In this document: in pieces, positions 53,667-63,011 of the stretch
How positions within the stretch are numbered: the stretch's first letter is position 1
Layout: each line of letters starts with the position of its first letter
Assembly: GCF_009755885.1 (NCBI RefSeq)
Contig: NZ_VYIX01000003.1
Coordinates: 68 to 64,067 of the forward strand
From: Brachyspira sp. SAP_772
GTDB lineage: Bacteria; Spirochaetota; Brachyspiria; Brachyspirales; Brachyspiraceae
Direction: 5' to 3'
DNA length: 64,000 bases
Position numbers and translations under genes: made by a program
The notes under the pieces: model-generated
Told to the model about the DNA's origin: nothing
Seen by the model: the letters and a program-made list of their open reading frames with translations, nothing else
Databases searched by the model: none

Positions 53667-55511
53667 TTACTTCTTTGTAAGAGTTAATATTAAAACCTGA
53701 ACAACTGACATATCAATTTCAGGAACTCTCAAAGCCTGAGCAATATTATACGGCTTATATTGCTTAAGTTTGTTAATAGCATCAATTTTTACACTCTTTA
53801 AAGTAGAATAATCAAAATCTTCAGGTATACGCATTTTCTCGTATTTTTCTATATCTCTTATTTCGTTTAAATATCTTGCAATATATCCTTCATATTTTAT
53901 AGCAATTTCGGCATTCTCCAAAACATTTTTATTATAATCGCCGTCTATTAAATGTTTAAGCATATCGATACCGCATTCCGGACGTTTAATTACAGAAGAT
54001 AAACTCATAGTACGGTACTCTTTAGCTTCTTTTGTAAATCCTAATTCTTCGGTTTCTTTTTGAGTGAGTGTGCGTTTGTTTAAGTATTCTACAAGTATTT
54101 GAGTTTTTTGTTTTTTGTCTCTTACTTTATCAAGTCTTTCTTTACTCGCAAGACCTATATTATAAGAAAGCTCTGTAAGTCTTTCATCAGCATTGTCTTG
54201 CCTTAAAAGCATTCTATGTTCTGCTTGGGAAGTAAACATTCTATGAGGCTCTTTAGTTCCTTTGGTTGTTAAATCATCAATTAAAACACCAATATATCCG
54301 TCGCTTCTTTTAAGTATAAACGGAGCTTCTTTTTTTATTTTTAAACTCGCATTTATTCCTGCCATAATACCCTGACAAGCTGCCTCTTCATATCCGCTTG
54401 TGCCGTTAATTTGTCCTGCCAAAAATAAGCCTTCTATTTTTTTAGTCTCCAAAGTAGGTTTTAATTCTATAGGGTTCACATAATCATATTCTACCGCATA
54501 TGCTGGTTTTAATATCTTTACTTCTTCTAAACCTTTTAATGACCTTATCATCTTTATTTGAACATCTTCAGGCAAACTTGAAGAAAATCCATTTATGTAA
54601 ACTTCATTTGTTCTGTAGCTTTCTCTCTCTAAGTGTAATTGATGACGAGGCTTATCTGCAAACCTTACAACTTTATCTTCTATGCTTGGGCAGTATCTTG
54701 GCCCTATTCCTGTTATAACTCCGCTATACATCGGAGATAAATGAATATTGTCTTGAATTATTTTATGGATATTTTCATCTGTGTAAGTAATATAGCAAGG
54801 CTCTTGAACTATGTCAATTTTGTTGTCCAAAAAAGAAAATGGTGTTATTTCATCATCGCCTTTTTGCATTTCTAATATATCAAAGTTAATAGAATAATAA
54901 TCTACTCTCGCAGGTGTGCCTGTTTTTAGTCTTCCTACTTCAAGCCCTAAACTTCTTAAATTATCCGAAAGCCCTATTGCAGGAAGCTCTCCAATTCTGC
55001 CTGCTTGTTTTTGATACTTACCAATATGAATAAGACCATTTAAAAATGTTCCTGTAGTAAGTATCACAGCATTACATTCATATTCTCTGCCTCTTTCTGT
55101 TTTTAGTCCTTTAACTACATTATTTTCTACTACTATTTCTGTTACTATATCCTGATGAAGTGTGAGATTATCCTCGGCGTATAATGTTTTAGTAGCCTCT
55201 TCCTTATATGCATATTTATCTGCCTGTGCACGCGGAGCCCATACTGCTTTGCCTTTGCTTCGGTTTAGCATTCTAAACTGCATCATAGTTTTATCTATTA
55301 ATATGCCCATCTCACCGCCGAGTGCATCAATCTCTTTTACAATAGTACCCTTAGCAACTCCTCCTATAGAAGGATTACAAGACATTTGACCTATTGTATC
55401 CAAATTAATAGATATAATCAAAGTTTTCATTCCAAGTCTTGCAGAAGAAAGTGCTGCCTCTATGCCAGCATGCCCAGCACCAACTACTATAACATCATAT
55501 TTATTATTCAT
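53667..55511 (-). CDS. mnmG: tRNA uridine-34 carboxymethylaminomethyl-modification enzyme MnmG
   Basis: 614 residues. FAD-binding site [20 protein letters not shown] at the N-terminus, the conserved [12 protein letters not shown] and [17 protein letters not shown] motifs, a helical region near 400-430 ([17 protein letters not shown]) and a C-terminal tRNA-binding domain ending [12 protein letters not shown]. With MnmE it adds the cmnm group to wobble uridine. mnmE is not in the window. The length is usual. A repeat-bearing gap lies upstream. Confidence 0.96.
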   Translation of the reverse strand: MNNKYDVIVVGAGHAGIEAALSSARLGMKTLIISINLDTIGQMSCNPSIGGVAKGTIVKEIDALGGEMGILIDKTMMQFRMLNRSKGKAVWAPRAQADKYAYKEEATKTLYAEDNLTLHQDIVTEIVVENNVVKGLKTERGREYECNAVILTTGTFLNGLIHIGKYQKQAGRIGELPAIGLSDNLRSLGLEVGRLKTGTPARVDYYSINFDILEMQKGDDEITPFSFLDNKIDIVQEPCYITYTDENIHKIIQDNIHLSPMYSGVITGIGPRYCPSIEDKVVRFADKPRHQLHLERESYRTNEVYINGFSSSLPEDVQIKMIRSLKGLEEVKILKPAYAVEYDYVNPIELKPTLETKKIEGLFLAGQINGTSGYEEAACQGIMAGINASLKIKKEAPFILKRSDGYIGVLIDDLTTKGTKEPHRMFTSQAEHRMLLRQDNADERLTELSYNIGLASKERLDKVRDKKQKTQILVEYLNKRTLTQKETEELGFTKEAKEYRTMSLSSVIKRPECGIDMLKHLIDGDYNKNVLENAEIAIKYEGYIARYLNEIRDIEKYEKMRIPEDFDYSTLKSVKIDAINKLKQYKPYNIAQALRVPEIDMSVVQVLILTLTKK

Positions 55512-55629
55512 AATTAAGAGTTCTCTCTATATTTTTTATTAATTATTAAGAATGATATATTAAAATATAAATATTGTCTATATAGTTTATCATATATCCA
55601 AACAGCTATATTTAGAAGTTTTTTTATTC

Positions 55630-55727
55630 AACTTTTTCCCGTAGCAAAAAGTACAAATATTTAGATTTATATTTATGGAATATATATTAAATATAACATA
55701 AAACCTAAATTTTAGCTTAAAAATGCA
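55630..55727 (+). repeat. Intergenic hairpin repeat, copy 7 (truncated)
   Basis: A reduced module A, ACTTTTT-CCCGTAGC-AAAAAGT (55631-55652), the AT-rich link with CCTAAATTTTAGCTTAA, and the first bases of module B (ATGCAGTT, 55722-55729) before it breaks off into T-rich sequence. Confidence 0.7.
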
Positions 55728-55750
55728 GTTGTTTTTTTATTTAATATCTA

Positions 55751-55930
55751 CTTACCGCACGCAGAATTAAGCTAAAAAAGGTAGGGTTATTTGTAATTAA
55801 AATTTTATTATATTATAAATTCTGTTAACCGTGCGTTGAAGAAATTTTTAATCTAATCAACACTTGGGCGGGCGTTAACAATTCTAATTAAATTAACAAA
55901 GAAATTAAAAATACAAATTTACAAATACAT
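55751..55930. repeat. Second type of GC-rich intergenic block
   Basis: In the 466-base gap between mnmG and the next minus-strand gene. It has short GC-rich segments in AT-rich DNA: ACCGCACGCAGAATTAAGCT (55753), GTTAACCGTGCGTTGAAG (55827) and CTTGGGCGGGCGTTAAC (55863). CGCACG and CGTGCG are inverted copies. It is different from the A/B modules and occurs once here. No gene is seen. Confidence 0.5.
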
Positions 55931-55977
55931 TAATAAAGAATAAAGGACGGGGTATGTAAATAAATTTTAAAAAATTA

Positions 55978-56367
55978 TCATTCGTTTTTGCTTATAGCGT
56001 ATATATTAAAATATCTAACTATCAAATTTTCTATAATATCGTTATTTAAACTAAACCTAATGTTAAAACCAATAAAATATTTGTTATTAATTAAAACTTT
56101 TCTCTCTCTTTTATAATTATCATTATTAGAAATATAATCATAAATAATCATATCAACTTCTATATGAATATCAGATAAAATATAACCATTTTCAAATATC
56201 TCAGCGGTAACAACTTCAAAATTATTATTATAGCTATACTCACTAACACAAGAAGAACTATATAATTTCAAAACATTATTATCCAAATAATTTTCAACTT
56301 CCTCTTTTATTTTTTTCTCAAGATTTTTATCACTGCAAATCTTTTCTCTAATATCATATTTATCCAT
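55978..56367 (-). CDS. Small soluble protein of unknown function
   Basis: 129 residues with no signal peptide. The N-terminal half is helical and charged (KKIKEEVENYLDNNVLKL), the second half alternates strands (FEVVTAEIFENGYILSDIHI, VLINNKYFIGFNIRFSLNN). I do not recognise the family. It is divergent from the TPR gene at 56458, with about 90 bases between. Confidence 0.55.
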   Translation of the reverse strand: MDKYDIREKICSDKNLEKKIKEEVENYLDNNVLKLYSSSCVSEYSYNNNFEVVTAEIFENGYILSDIHIEVDMIIYDYISNNDNYKRERKVLINNKYFIGFNIRFSLNNDIIENLIVRYFNIYAISKNE

Positions 56368-56457
56368 TTTTATTATTTCTCATAAATATATTTACTTCAA
56401 ATATTATATACTATATAATACGAAAATCAAAAAAACTATAAGGCAAGAATCACCTTT

Positions 56458-57135
56458 ATGAATGAAAGCTTAGAAACTAAAATTAATAATACAATAGAAC
56501 AATATAAAACCATTTGCAAATTAGAACCTAATAACCACAAAGTGAGAATAGATTTTGCAATATTTTATACACAATTACAAAAATATAATGAAGCTATAGA
56601 AGTATTAAAAACAGCTCTTAATATAAATGATAAAGATTATACAATATGGCGTTTAATTGGCATATCATACACAAAAATAGAAAATTTCAAAGAAGCAATT
56701 TTTTATTTAACAAAAGCATATGAATTAGAAAATAATGATTATATAAGCCTAAATTATCTTGGAAACTGTTATATAGAATTAAGAATGTTTAATGAAGCTA
56801 TAGAGGTGTTAAACAAATCTTTTATGATAGCTCCAAGAGAATATATTAATTGGCGTTATTTGGGAATTGCTTTACTTAATACAAATAGAATTGATGAAGC
56901 AATAGATTCTTTTAATAGAGCATTAGAGCTTAATAAATATGATGAAGAGAGTTTATATTATCTTGGTTTATGCTACAAAGAAATAAATGATGACATCAAA
57001 GCAATAGAAATATTTGAGAAATGCTTAGAGTATAGTGATAACAATAAAAAAATATATGCTCTTTTATATGAATTATATAAAAAAACAGGAAATGAAAAGT
57101 CAAAATATATGCTTGAAAAAATAAATAAACTTTAA
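56458..57135 (+). CDS. TPR repeat protein
   Basis: 225 residues composed of about six TPR units of 34 residues, with the classic pattern (DFAIFYTQLQKYNEAIEVLK, then WRLIGISYTKIENFKEAIFY, YLGNCYIELRMFNEAIEVLN, YLGIALLNTNRIDEAIDSFN). It is cytosolic, with no signal peptide or membrane helix, and probably a protein-protein adaptor. AAGGC lies upstream of the ATG. The partner cannot be read. It overlaps no other gene and is convergent with the DUF1232 gene. Confidence 0.85.
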   Translation: MNESLETKINNTIEQYKTICKLEPNNHKVRIDFAIFYTQLQKYNEAIEVLKTALNINDKDYTIWRLIGISYTKIENFKEAIFYLTKAYELENNDYISLNYLGNCYIELRMFNEAIEVLNKSFMIAPREYINWRYLGIALLNTNRIDEAIDSFNRALELNKYDEESLYYLGLCYKEINDDIKAIEIFEKCLEYSDNNKKIYALLYELYKKTGNEKSKYMLEKINKL

Positions 57136-57144
57136 AACTTTTAC

Positions 57145-57480
57145 TTAAGGATTAACCATTAAATGACCAAATAATCCCACCATAAATATTATTCCAATGA
57201 TTATAACAATATATTTTATTATTCTGACAGCCCTTCTAATTCTAGGATTAAAATAAAAAACTCCATTTTGAATGCCATATAATATAGTTGCTGTTAATAA
57301 AAAACCTTCATCCACTCTTCCAGATAAAGGAAGTATATCAGACACTATATCTAATGGGGAAGTGCAATAAAATACACTAGCCACAAAAGGTATCCAAGCT
57401 ATAATATGATGATATTTATCATATATACTATATTTTGATTTTACAACTTCTTCTTCATCTTTATTAAACCAATTAAACAT
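57145..57480 (-). CDS. DUF1232 (YkvA-like) membrane protein
   Basis: 111 residues. The DUF1232 pattern is FVASVFYCTSPLDIVSDILP (about 35-54), followed by SGRVDEGFLLTATILYG, here in the form 'SPLDIVSDILPLSGRVDE'. A C-terminal membrane helix (IIKYIVIIIGIIFMVGLFG) anchors it. The family role is unknown. It is convergent with the TPR gene, ten bases apart. Confidence 0.8.
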   Translation of the reverse strand: MFNWFNKDEEEVVKSKYSIYDKYHHIIAWIPFVASVFYCTSPLDIVSDILPLSGRVDEGFLLTATILYGIQNGVFYFNPRIRRAVRIIKYIVIIIGIIFMVGLFGHLMVNP

Positions 57481-57548
57481 ACTACCCCTATAACAACATA
57501 AAAATATTAGCTATATATAATTTAACATTATAATAAAAATTTTAAACA

Positions 57549-57586
57549 AAAAATGATAGCTAATACATATTTATTAACTATCATTA
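57549..57586 (-). terminator. Intrinsic terminator of the DUF438 gene
   Basis: On the minus strand AATGATAG with the inner TTAATA pairs with TATTAGCTATCATT (one T-G wobble) and is followed by TTTTTTG. It lies 27 bases after the stop codon. Confidence 0.8.
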
Positions 57587-57612
57587 TACTATAAATATTA
57601 AATTATGACAAT

Positions 57613-58455
57613 TTATTTAATATAGTTTTCTTTTATATCTTTTAATTCATCTTCAGAAAGCACTGATGCAGCAAGAGGAATTAATATATTTTCTTCTTTA
57701 AAAATCATATCATTGATGTTGTTGCAAAGTTTATTTATCTCAGTAAAGAAACTATTATCATCAAGATTATTATTATTTATATAATCCATATACTCTATAA
57801 TATCCTTATCAACCTTAGACATCACCTTTGAAGGCTCATCATTATTATGTTTTTTTAATGCTGTAAAAATTAAAGATTCTTTTTTTATATAATGATTTTT
57901 TACTTTTTTATAAAACTCTTCAAAAATATTTCTGTTTTTATTTTCTAACATATCTTTTAACAATTTTTCTATCTCTCTGTTTGTGTTTTTAAAATATATC
58001 ATATCATCTTCACTATTTTCTATAGCATCTTTTAAAATTAAACTCCTAGTATAAAAATATTCTTTAGCCTCATCAATCTCCATTCCATCTTTTATTAATT
58101 CATGCATTGCATTATGCACTTCAAGAGCAGATACTTTATTTAATTTTGCATCAAATTCTTTTTTTATATTTTCTATATTTTCATTATTATGAAGCCTCAC
58201 TATTAAGTCTTTCAAAATAATGTTTCTATTACTAGAAATATCAAAACCGTTTTCTCTAAATTTTTCTATTAGCTTATCTTCACTTACTTTTTTAATCTCT
58301 AATGCTTTTTTAATACTTATCTTCCTAGCAACAGTATTAAACATGATAGGATTTTTTATAGCATCAAATCCCAAATCATATAATATATCTCTTATTTCGC
58401 TATGATTTTTGCATGTATTATACACACTTTCATCTATATTTATAAATTTATTCAC
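57613..58455 (-). CDS. DUF1858/DUF438 protein with hemerythrin-like C-terminus
   Basis: 280 residues. The first 65 residues fit DUF1858 (INIDESVYNTCKNHSEIRDI, then NPIMFNTVARKISIKKALEI), followed by DUF438 (LKDLIVRLHNNENIENIKKE, LEVHNAMHELIKDGMEIDEA) and a hemerythrin-like four-helix region (HYIKKESLIFTALKKHN, MIFKEENILIPLAA). The metal-ligand set is incomplete: the usual 'GHPVxTF' His in the first helix is missing (DMIYFKNTNREI). The protein lacks the PAS domain often found in this family. A role in oxygen, NO or iron sensing is possible, but inferred. It has its own terminator. Confidence 0.75.
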   Translation of the reverse strand: MNKFINIDESVYNTCKNHSEIRDILYDLGFDAIKNPIMFNTVARKISIKKALEIKKVSEDKLIEKFRENGFDISSNRNIILKDLIVRLHNNENIENIKKEFDAKLNKVSALEVHNAMHELIKDGMEIDEAKEYFYTRSLILKDAIENSEDDMIYFKNTNREIEKLLKDMLENKNRNIFEEFYKKVKNHYIKKESLIFTALKKHNNDEPSKVMSKVDKDIIEYMDYINNNNLDDNSFFTEINKLCNNINDMIFKEENILIPLAASVLSEDELKDIKENYIK

Positions 58456-58536
58456 AATAAAAACTCCTGTTATATAATGTTAGATTATTCTAACATTTAA
58501 AATATAAAAATCAATAACTAACAACAAAAAAAATTA

Positions 58537-59058
58537 TTATATTTTTTTGTAGGAAATAAGAAAATCAATGTCCTCTTTGCTTAGGACTTTTTTAGGAACT
58601 ATTATAGCAGACATATCGTCAATATATATAAAAACACATAATTTGCTCTGCTCTATTTTTTTAATATCAGATTTGTTAAAGTTTTTTATTCCTTTAGTTT
58701 CATTAAAAACAATCTTTTCATCATAAACAGTTAAAATTTTCTCACCAAAAACATCATCAAGCTTTCCTGTTTTTATATAAGACAAAACTTTTTTTACAAT
58801 ATTTTTTTGAACTCTTTTTTTATAGCTAATTATCTGCAAAATAGATACAAGAGTTATTAACAAAGCAACTATCAAAAGCATAAATAAACTACTCTTAAAA
58901 TATACAAACATTCCTATAAGAACTGCTACATATAGCAATATAATAATGATAAGATTTTTCTTTAATGAACTTTGAAGCTCAGGATTGGTTTTCAAATAAT
59001 GAAGCTGAAAGTCAATAAAATCATTATGCTCAATAGTATATCTATATTCTCTTTTCAT
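58537..59058 (-). CDS. YcxB-like two-helix membrane protein
   Basis: 173 residues with two adjacent membrane helices (about 36-78: LIIIILLYVAVLIGMFVYF, LFMLLIVALLITLVSILQII) and a C-terminal beta-rich cytosolic domain (EKILTVYDEKIVFNETKGIK, LCVFIYIDDMSAIIVPKKVL). This is the YcxB-like family pattern; function unknown. It is 44 bases downstream of the ferritin-like/VIT gene and in the same direction. Confidence 0.65.
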   Translation of the reverse strand: MKREYRYTIEHNDFIDFQLHYLKTNPELQSSLKKNLIIIILLYVAVLIGMFVYFKSSLFMLLIVALLITLVSILQIISYKKRVQKNIVKKVLSYIKTGKLDDVFGEKILTVYDEKIVFNETKGIKNFNKSDIKKIEQSKLCVFIYIDDMSAIIVPKKVLSKEDIDFLISYKKI

Positions 59059-59102
59059 TTAGAAATAATTTCCTTTTTTTTAAATATAAATTAAATACCA
59101 AT

Positions 59103-59975
59103 TTAAATATCAATACCCAAGAATTGTTTTACTAGCATTCCCACAAAGAAACTTATAGCAGCAACTGTTAAACTAACACCAGCCATCTCAAAAAATCTCT
59201 CTCTAAAAGAAATGCTCTTAGCCACAGCAATATAAAAAGTAAAACAAAATATTATAGTTATAACAATGATAAGCATAGCAATAAGTGCATAAATAGAAAG
59301 AGTAAAAACTAAATAAGGCATTATCAAAAGACTCACAGTAATTAAATACATTATTCCAGTATAAGCACAAGACTTAAAAGCATTTTTACTTCCATCAGCC
59401 TTAGCAGACAAATATTCAGAAGAAGCCATAGAAAGCGTAGCAGATATTCCAGTAATTATTCCAGACAAAGCAACAAGCCTATTATCCTGCAAAGCAAAAG
59501 TAAGCCCTGCCAAAGTTCCGCTAATTTCAACTAAAGCATCACTCAAACCCAAAACCATAGAGCCAACATATTTAAGCCTATCTTCATCTAAAATAGATAT
59601 AAGTTTATTCTCATGTTCATATTCTTCAAAAGCAATAGTCTTAGCATCAGGTATCTCATCAACTATCTTAGAATATATATACTCGGCACTCTTCTCTCCA
59701 GATTCCATTATCTTAATAACAAATGTATAGCCAAATATAAAACTTAAAATAAAAAACTTAAAAACTTTAAACTTCTGCGGTCTTAATTTTTTATTAGTAT
59801 ATTTTTCTAATATTTTAGCATGAGCAAATTCTTCTTTTCCAATATTTATAAGTATTTGCTTATCATCTTCTTTTTTTACAAACTTTGCAAGATTAAAATA
59901 TATTGCATGTTCTGTAATCTCATTTTGCTGTAATTCCAATAAAAACTTAAGAGTTTCTTTTGATATTGGCTTCAT
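59103..59975 (-). CDS. Ferritin-like/VIT1 fusion, probable iron or manganese transporter
   Basis: About 290 residues. The N-terminal 130 residues are a ferritin-like diiron domain (LQQNEITEHAIYFNLAKFVK, INIGKEEFAHAKILEKY, FEEYEHENKL), followed by a VIT1/CCC1 transporter domain with five helices (VLGLSDALVEISGTLAGLTF, SSEYLSAKADGS). Similar fusions, such as MbfA, export iron under stress. I chose the second ATG (59975), nine bases from AGGA, over the first at 59981. It is probably the first gene of a pair with the YcxB-like gene. Confidence 0.88.
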   Translation of the reverse strand: MKPISKETLKFLLELQQNEITEHAIYFNLAKFVKKEDDKQILINIGKEEFAHAKILEKYTNKKLRPQKFKVFKFFILSFIFGYTFVIKIMESGEKSAEYIYSKIVDEIPDAKTIAFEEYEHENKLISILDEDRLKYVGSMVLGLSDALVEISGTLAGLTFALQDNRLVALSGIITGISATLSMASSEYLSAKADGSKNAFKSCAYTGIMYLITVSLLIMPYLVFTLSIYALIAMLIIVITIIFCFTFYIAVAKSISFRERFFEMAGVSLTVAAISFFVGMLVKQFLGIDI

Positions 59976-60130
59976 AAACATTAATCCTAAATATTAATTA
60001 AGTTAAATAGTACAATGAAAATTAATTAATTGCAAAAATTAATATTATTTTATATAAAATTTAAATATTGATATTATAATGAATATTGATATATTATTAT
60101 ATAATATTTTTAAGTAAGGGATATATAAAA

Positions 60131-61285
60131 ATGGATAATAAAAAATTAAATGATATGATTATAAACATGAGAAGAGAATTACACAGAATACCAGAAGTTG
60201 GTACAGATTTGCCTCAAACAAAAAAATATGTTCTTGATAAATTAAAATCATTAGGGCTTGAAGTAAAAGAATGTTCTTTAGATTCTGGAATGGTATGCGA
60301 TATAGGAAATGTGAAGAGCGGGAACATAGTTGCTATTAGGGCGGATATGGACGCTTTACCTATAGTTGAAGAGACAGGTGTTGAATATGCTTCAAAGAAT
60401 GGTAATATGCATGCTTGCGGACATGATGCCCATACTGCTTGTTTATTAGGTGCTGCTTATTATTTATCAGAGAATAAAGATAGATTAAAAAATGGTGCTG
60501 TAAGATTAGTTTTTCAAGCTGCTGAAGAGATAGCAAAAGGAGCTAAAAATTTATTAAAAGATGGTTTATTAGATGGCGTTAGTGCTATAGTAGGAACACA
60601 TATTGGTACTATAGTTACAGATATACCTAATGGAGAGTTTGTTCTTCAAGGAGGCCCATTAATGGCATCCAATGATAAATTTGTTATTAAGGTTATAGGG
60701 AAAGGTTCTCATGGAGCTTACCCTCATTTAGGATCTGACCCCATATTAATTGCAAGCCAAATAGTGCAAGCTATATACAATATAAAAAGCAGAGAAATAA
60801 TAGCTACAGACCCTACAGTAATATCAATATGTATAATTAATGGAGGAAGTCAATATAATATCATACCATCAGAAGTTACTTTAGAGGGAAATTTCAGAAC
60901 ATTTAGTGAGGAAAACGTAAAATTTATAAGAAAAAGAATAAAAGAAATATCAGAGTCTATTGCTATAGCTAATAGAGCAAAAGCAGAAGTAATTATGGAA
61001 TGGGGCTGTTCTCCTGTTATTAATGACAACAAAATAGCGGAGGAATTATCAGAAGTATGTAATAAATTAGGATTTAAAAAGTCAGCTTATTTTACCTCTT
61101 CTATGGCTGGAGAAGATTTTGCTGAATATTTACATAAAATACCCGGAACATTTATTTTCTTTTCTACTATGACAGAAAAAAATACTCCGCATCATAATAG
61201 CAAATTTGAAATAGATGAATCAAAATTATATCAGCCTAGCATACTAATGAGCGAATGGGCTATAAAACATTTAGAAAATAAATAA
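60131..61285 (+). CDS. M20D amidohydrolase (hippurate/N-acyl amino acid hydrolase-like)
   Basis: 384 residues. Family M20D pattern: MRRELHRIPEVGTDLPQTK, ADMDALPIVEETGVEYASK, NMHACGHDAHTACLLGAA with the metal ligands, and FQAAEEIAKGAKNLLKDG with the catalytic Glu. C-terminal SSMAGEDFAEYLHKIPG completes the metal site. The frame opens upstream at 60086, but AAGGGA nine bases before the ATG at 60131 marks the true start. Substrates are N-acyl or N-acetyl amino acids. The gene is monocistronic, closed by a terminator. Confidence 0.92.
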   Translation: MDNKKLNDMIINMRRELHRIPEVGTDLPQTKKYVLDKLKSLGLEVKECSLDSGMVCDIGNVKSGNIVAIRADMDALPIVEETGVEYASKNGNMHACGHDAHTACLLGAAYYLSENKDRLKNGAVRLVFQAAEEIAKGAKNLLKDGLLDGVSAIVGTHIGTIVTDIPNGEFVLQGGPLMASNDKFVIKVIGKGSHGAYPHLGSDPILIASQIVQAIYNIKSREIIATDPTVISICIINGGSQYNIIPSEVTLEGNFRTFSEENVKFIRKRIKEISESIAIANRAKAEVIMEWGCSPVINDNKIAEELSEVCNKLGFKKSAYFTSSMAGEDFAEYLHKIPGTFIFFSTMTEKNTPHHNSKFEIDESKLYQPSILMSEWAIKHLENK

Positions 61286-61311
61286 TTAATAACATTAAAG
61301 AATATAAAAAT

Positions 61312-61353
61312 AAAAAAGATGCTTGAATGAAAAAAATTCCAGCATCTTTTTAT
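61312..61353 (+). terminator. Intrinsic terminator of the M20 amidohydrolase gene
   Basis: AAAAAGATGCT pairs with AGCATCTTTTT around an AT-rich loop, followed by TTATT. It is symmetrical enough to act on the convergent flbB transcript as well. Confidence 0.85.
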
Positions 61354-61386
61354 TATATAAAAATTATTTTTTATTTCTAATTTTAT

Positions 61387-62103
61387 TTAAGCTCCCATAT
61401 CCATTATACCATCATTAAGCATTTCATTATTATCTGGAGTATATGAAGGGAAATCATTAGGAGATGAAGGCACAGTGTTATTATTAGGATTAGTGCGAGC
61501 TTCATACTTTTCTAATATTCTTGCTGCCACTGCAGGGTCCATCAAACTAAGCAAATAAGAAGTAGTACTGTTTCTTCCTTCTGCTGCAGCTATTGAATCC
61601 ATCTCTACTAATACATCTATAATTAAATCATCAGAACCATTAGCAGCTAATTGATTAAGTAAAGCTACAGAGTTTTGAGGTGGCATGCTGTTAATTTTAT
61701 TAGCCAAATCTGTAAGTACTAATTGATACTGAGCAGATTCATCCATAGTAGCTTGATAATTAGACCAAGCATTTAATAAGTTTTGTCTGTCTTGTTCTAT
61801 TAATTCAGATTGTGAATTTAATTCTATAGCCCTGCTAGCTATTAAGGCTTCTTGTGCTTGTATATCTTTTTCTCTTAAATTGAAAGATTCTCTCATCTTA
61901 GCAAGATCATCTCTAGCTAAAAGAGCCATATCCTCAACTCTAGGTTTTTGAGTAAATCTAGTGAAAAAAGAAGGCACATTAGGAGCTATTTTGGTACGCA
62001 TTAAAGTATAATAATTAACAACTCCAAATATATCAAACATATAAAGTAATGCTATAAAAGCTATTAAATTAACTACAGTCAATATTGCTATTTTAAATTT
62101 CAT
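61387..62103 (-). CDS. flbB: Periplasmic flagellar collar protein FlbB (MotE-like)
   Basis: About 238 residues: an N-terminal membrane helix (about 4-25, ILTVVNLIAFIALLYMFDIF), a long coiled coil (about 60-130, REKDIQAQEALIASRAIELN) and a C-terminal MotE-like/MgtE-N-like domain (LLNQLAANGSDDLIIDVLVE, LMDPAVAARILEKYEARTN). This is the layout of spirochaetal FlbB, which organises the collar around the periplasmic flagellar motor. The second ATG (62103) has AGGTG at good spacing, so I chose it. It is alone here, without the usual flagellar neighbours. A 15-bp tandem repeat lies upstream of its promoter. Confidence 0.75.
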   Translation of the reverse strand: MKFKIAILTVVNLIAFIALLYMFDIFGVVNYYTLMRTKIAPNVPSFFTRFTQKPRVEDMALLARDDLAKMRESFNLREKDIQAQEALIASRAIELNSQSELIEQDRQNLLNAWSNYQATMDESAQYQLVLTDLANKINSMPPQNSVALLNQLAANGSDDLIIDVLVEMDSIAAAEGRNSTTSYLLSLMDPAVAARILEKYEARTNPNNNTVPSSPNDFPSYTPDNNEMLNDGIMDMGA

Positions 62104-62136
62104 AAACATTCACACCTAAATAACATAATAGTATAC

Positions 62137-62165
62137 ATAATACAGAAAAACCTATAATATGTCAA
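62137..62165 (-). promoter_or_regulatory. Strong flbB promoter
   Basis: Minus-strand TTGACA (plus 62160-62165) and TATTAT (plus 62137-62142), spacer 17 bp, 33 bases from the start codon. This is a sigma-70 rather than a flagellar sigma-28 pattern. Confidence 0.7.
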
Positions 62166-62215
62166 CTAAAAACATTATCGTAATAAAAAAATATTTAGTT
62201 ATCATATTTTTTTTA

Positions 62216-62304
62216 TTTATTTAAAAATATTTTATTTAAAAATATTTTATTTAAAAATATTTTATTTAAAAATATTTTATTTAAAAATATTTTATTTAAA
62301 ATAT
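62216..62304. repeat. 15-bp AT tandem repeat upstream of flbB
   Basis: Five perfect tandem copies of TTTATTTAAAAATAT (62216-62290) and a partial sixth (to about 62304). It lies about 50-140 bases upstream of the flbB -35 element and beside the satP-type terminator. A-tract-rich DNA like this can be bent or copy-variable. Confidence 0.9.
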
Positions 62305-62310
62305 TATACA

Positions 62311-62348
62311 AAAAAGGCCATATATAAACTATTATATATGACCTTTTT
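62311..62348 (-). terminator. Intrinsic terminator of the SatP-type transporter gene
   Basis: On the minus strand AAAAAGGTCATATATAA and TTATATATGGCCTTTTTT form a long stem with one T-G wobble and a TAGT loop, ending in T residues. It is 22 bases after the stop codon. Confidence 0.85.
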
Positions 62349-62370
62349 ATAGTGTATGTTATTTATTATA

Positions 62371-62982
62371 TTATTTCTTAAATATTCCTAATGGTTTACC
62401 TACAGGCAACACTACTCTTCCTAAATTTTTATTTAATACACCAGCAGCACATCCATAAAAACCTATTAAAGCAGCAGCAAGTTCAGCTATTCCAGCAACA
62501 AGCTGAGTTTCTTTTGGAGATATACCTAAATAATTTAATGCCATTGCTATCAATAATACATCTACAGCTATAAAAATATAAAATAAAACCTTATGAGCTT
62601 CAGCAGCAGCAAAAGTTAAAGGTATAACAAGAAATAAATATGCTATACATCCAAAAGCAAATTGTTTCATATCAAGAGAAGCCTGCATCCCCTCTCCAAA
62701 TACCCCCACAGAAATAAGCCAAATCATAGCTACAGCAAACCAAAATAATCCAAATGAGCCAAATACAACAGCACCAAATACATTCTCCTTTTTAAAATCT
62801 ACAATTGATGCTACAAACTGAGGCACACATCCTAAAAATATTGCCCAAGGCACTAACCCTGACACCCCTGTAGTAATGCCTAACTTTTGAGAAGATGCCA
62901 CAAAAGTTATTACAGCAAATCCAAACATACCAAACGGCGAGGGATCTGCTAATGATTGAGTTACTTTTACTTCATTGTTCAT
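62371..62982 (-). CDS. SatP/YaaH-type acetate-succinate transporter
   Basis: 203 residues with six membrane helices. The family motif near the N-terminus is ADPSPFGMFGFAVITF (the NPAPLGL-type pattern), and VPWAIFLGCVPQFVASIVDF and KKENVFGAVVFGSFGLFWF follow. Members are proton-coupled acetate, succinate or ammonium-linked uptake proteins. Its own promoter lies immediately upstream and the terminator downstream, so it is monocistronic. The substrate is inferred from the family. Confidence 0.88.
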   Translation of the reverse strand: MNNEVKVTQSLADPSPFGMFGFAVITFVASSQKLGITTGVSGLVPWAIFLGCVPQFVASIVDFKKENVFGAVVFGSFGLFWFAVAMIWLISVGVFGEGMQASLDMKQFAFGCIAYLFLVIPLTFAAAEAHKVLFYIFIAVDVLLIAMALNYLGISPKETQLVAGIAELAAALIGFYGCAAGVLNKNLGRVVLPVGKPLGIFKK

Positions 62983-63011
62983 TATATACTCCTATACCCT
63001 ATTTATTAATT

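Noticed and set aside
62216-62304. Tandem array considered as a CRISPR.
   Set aside because: Units are 15 bp with no spacers, all AT; no cas genes are in the window.
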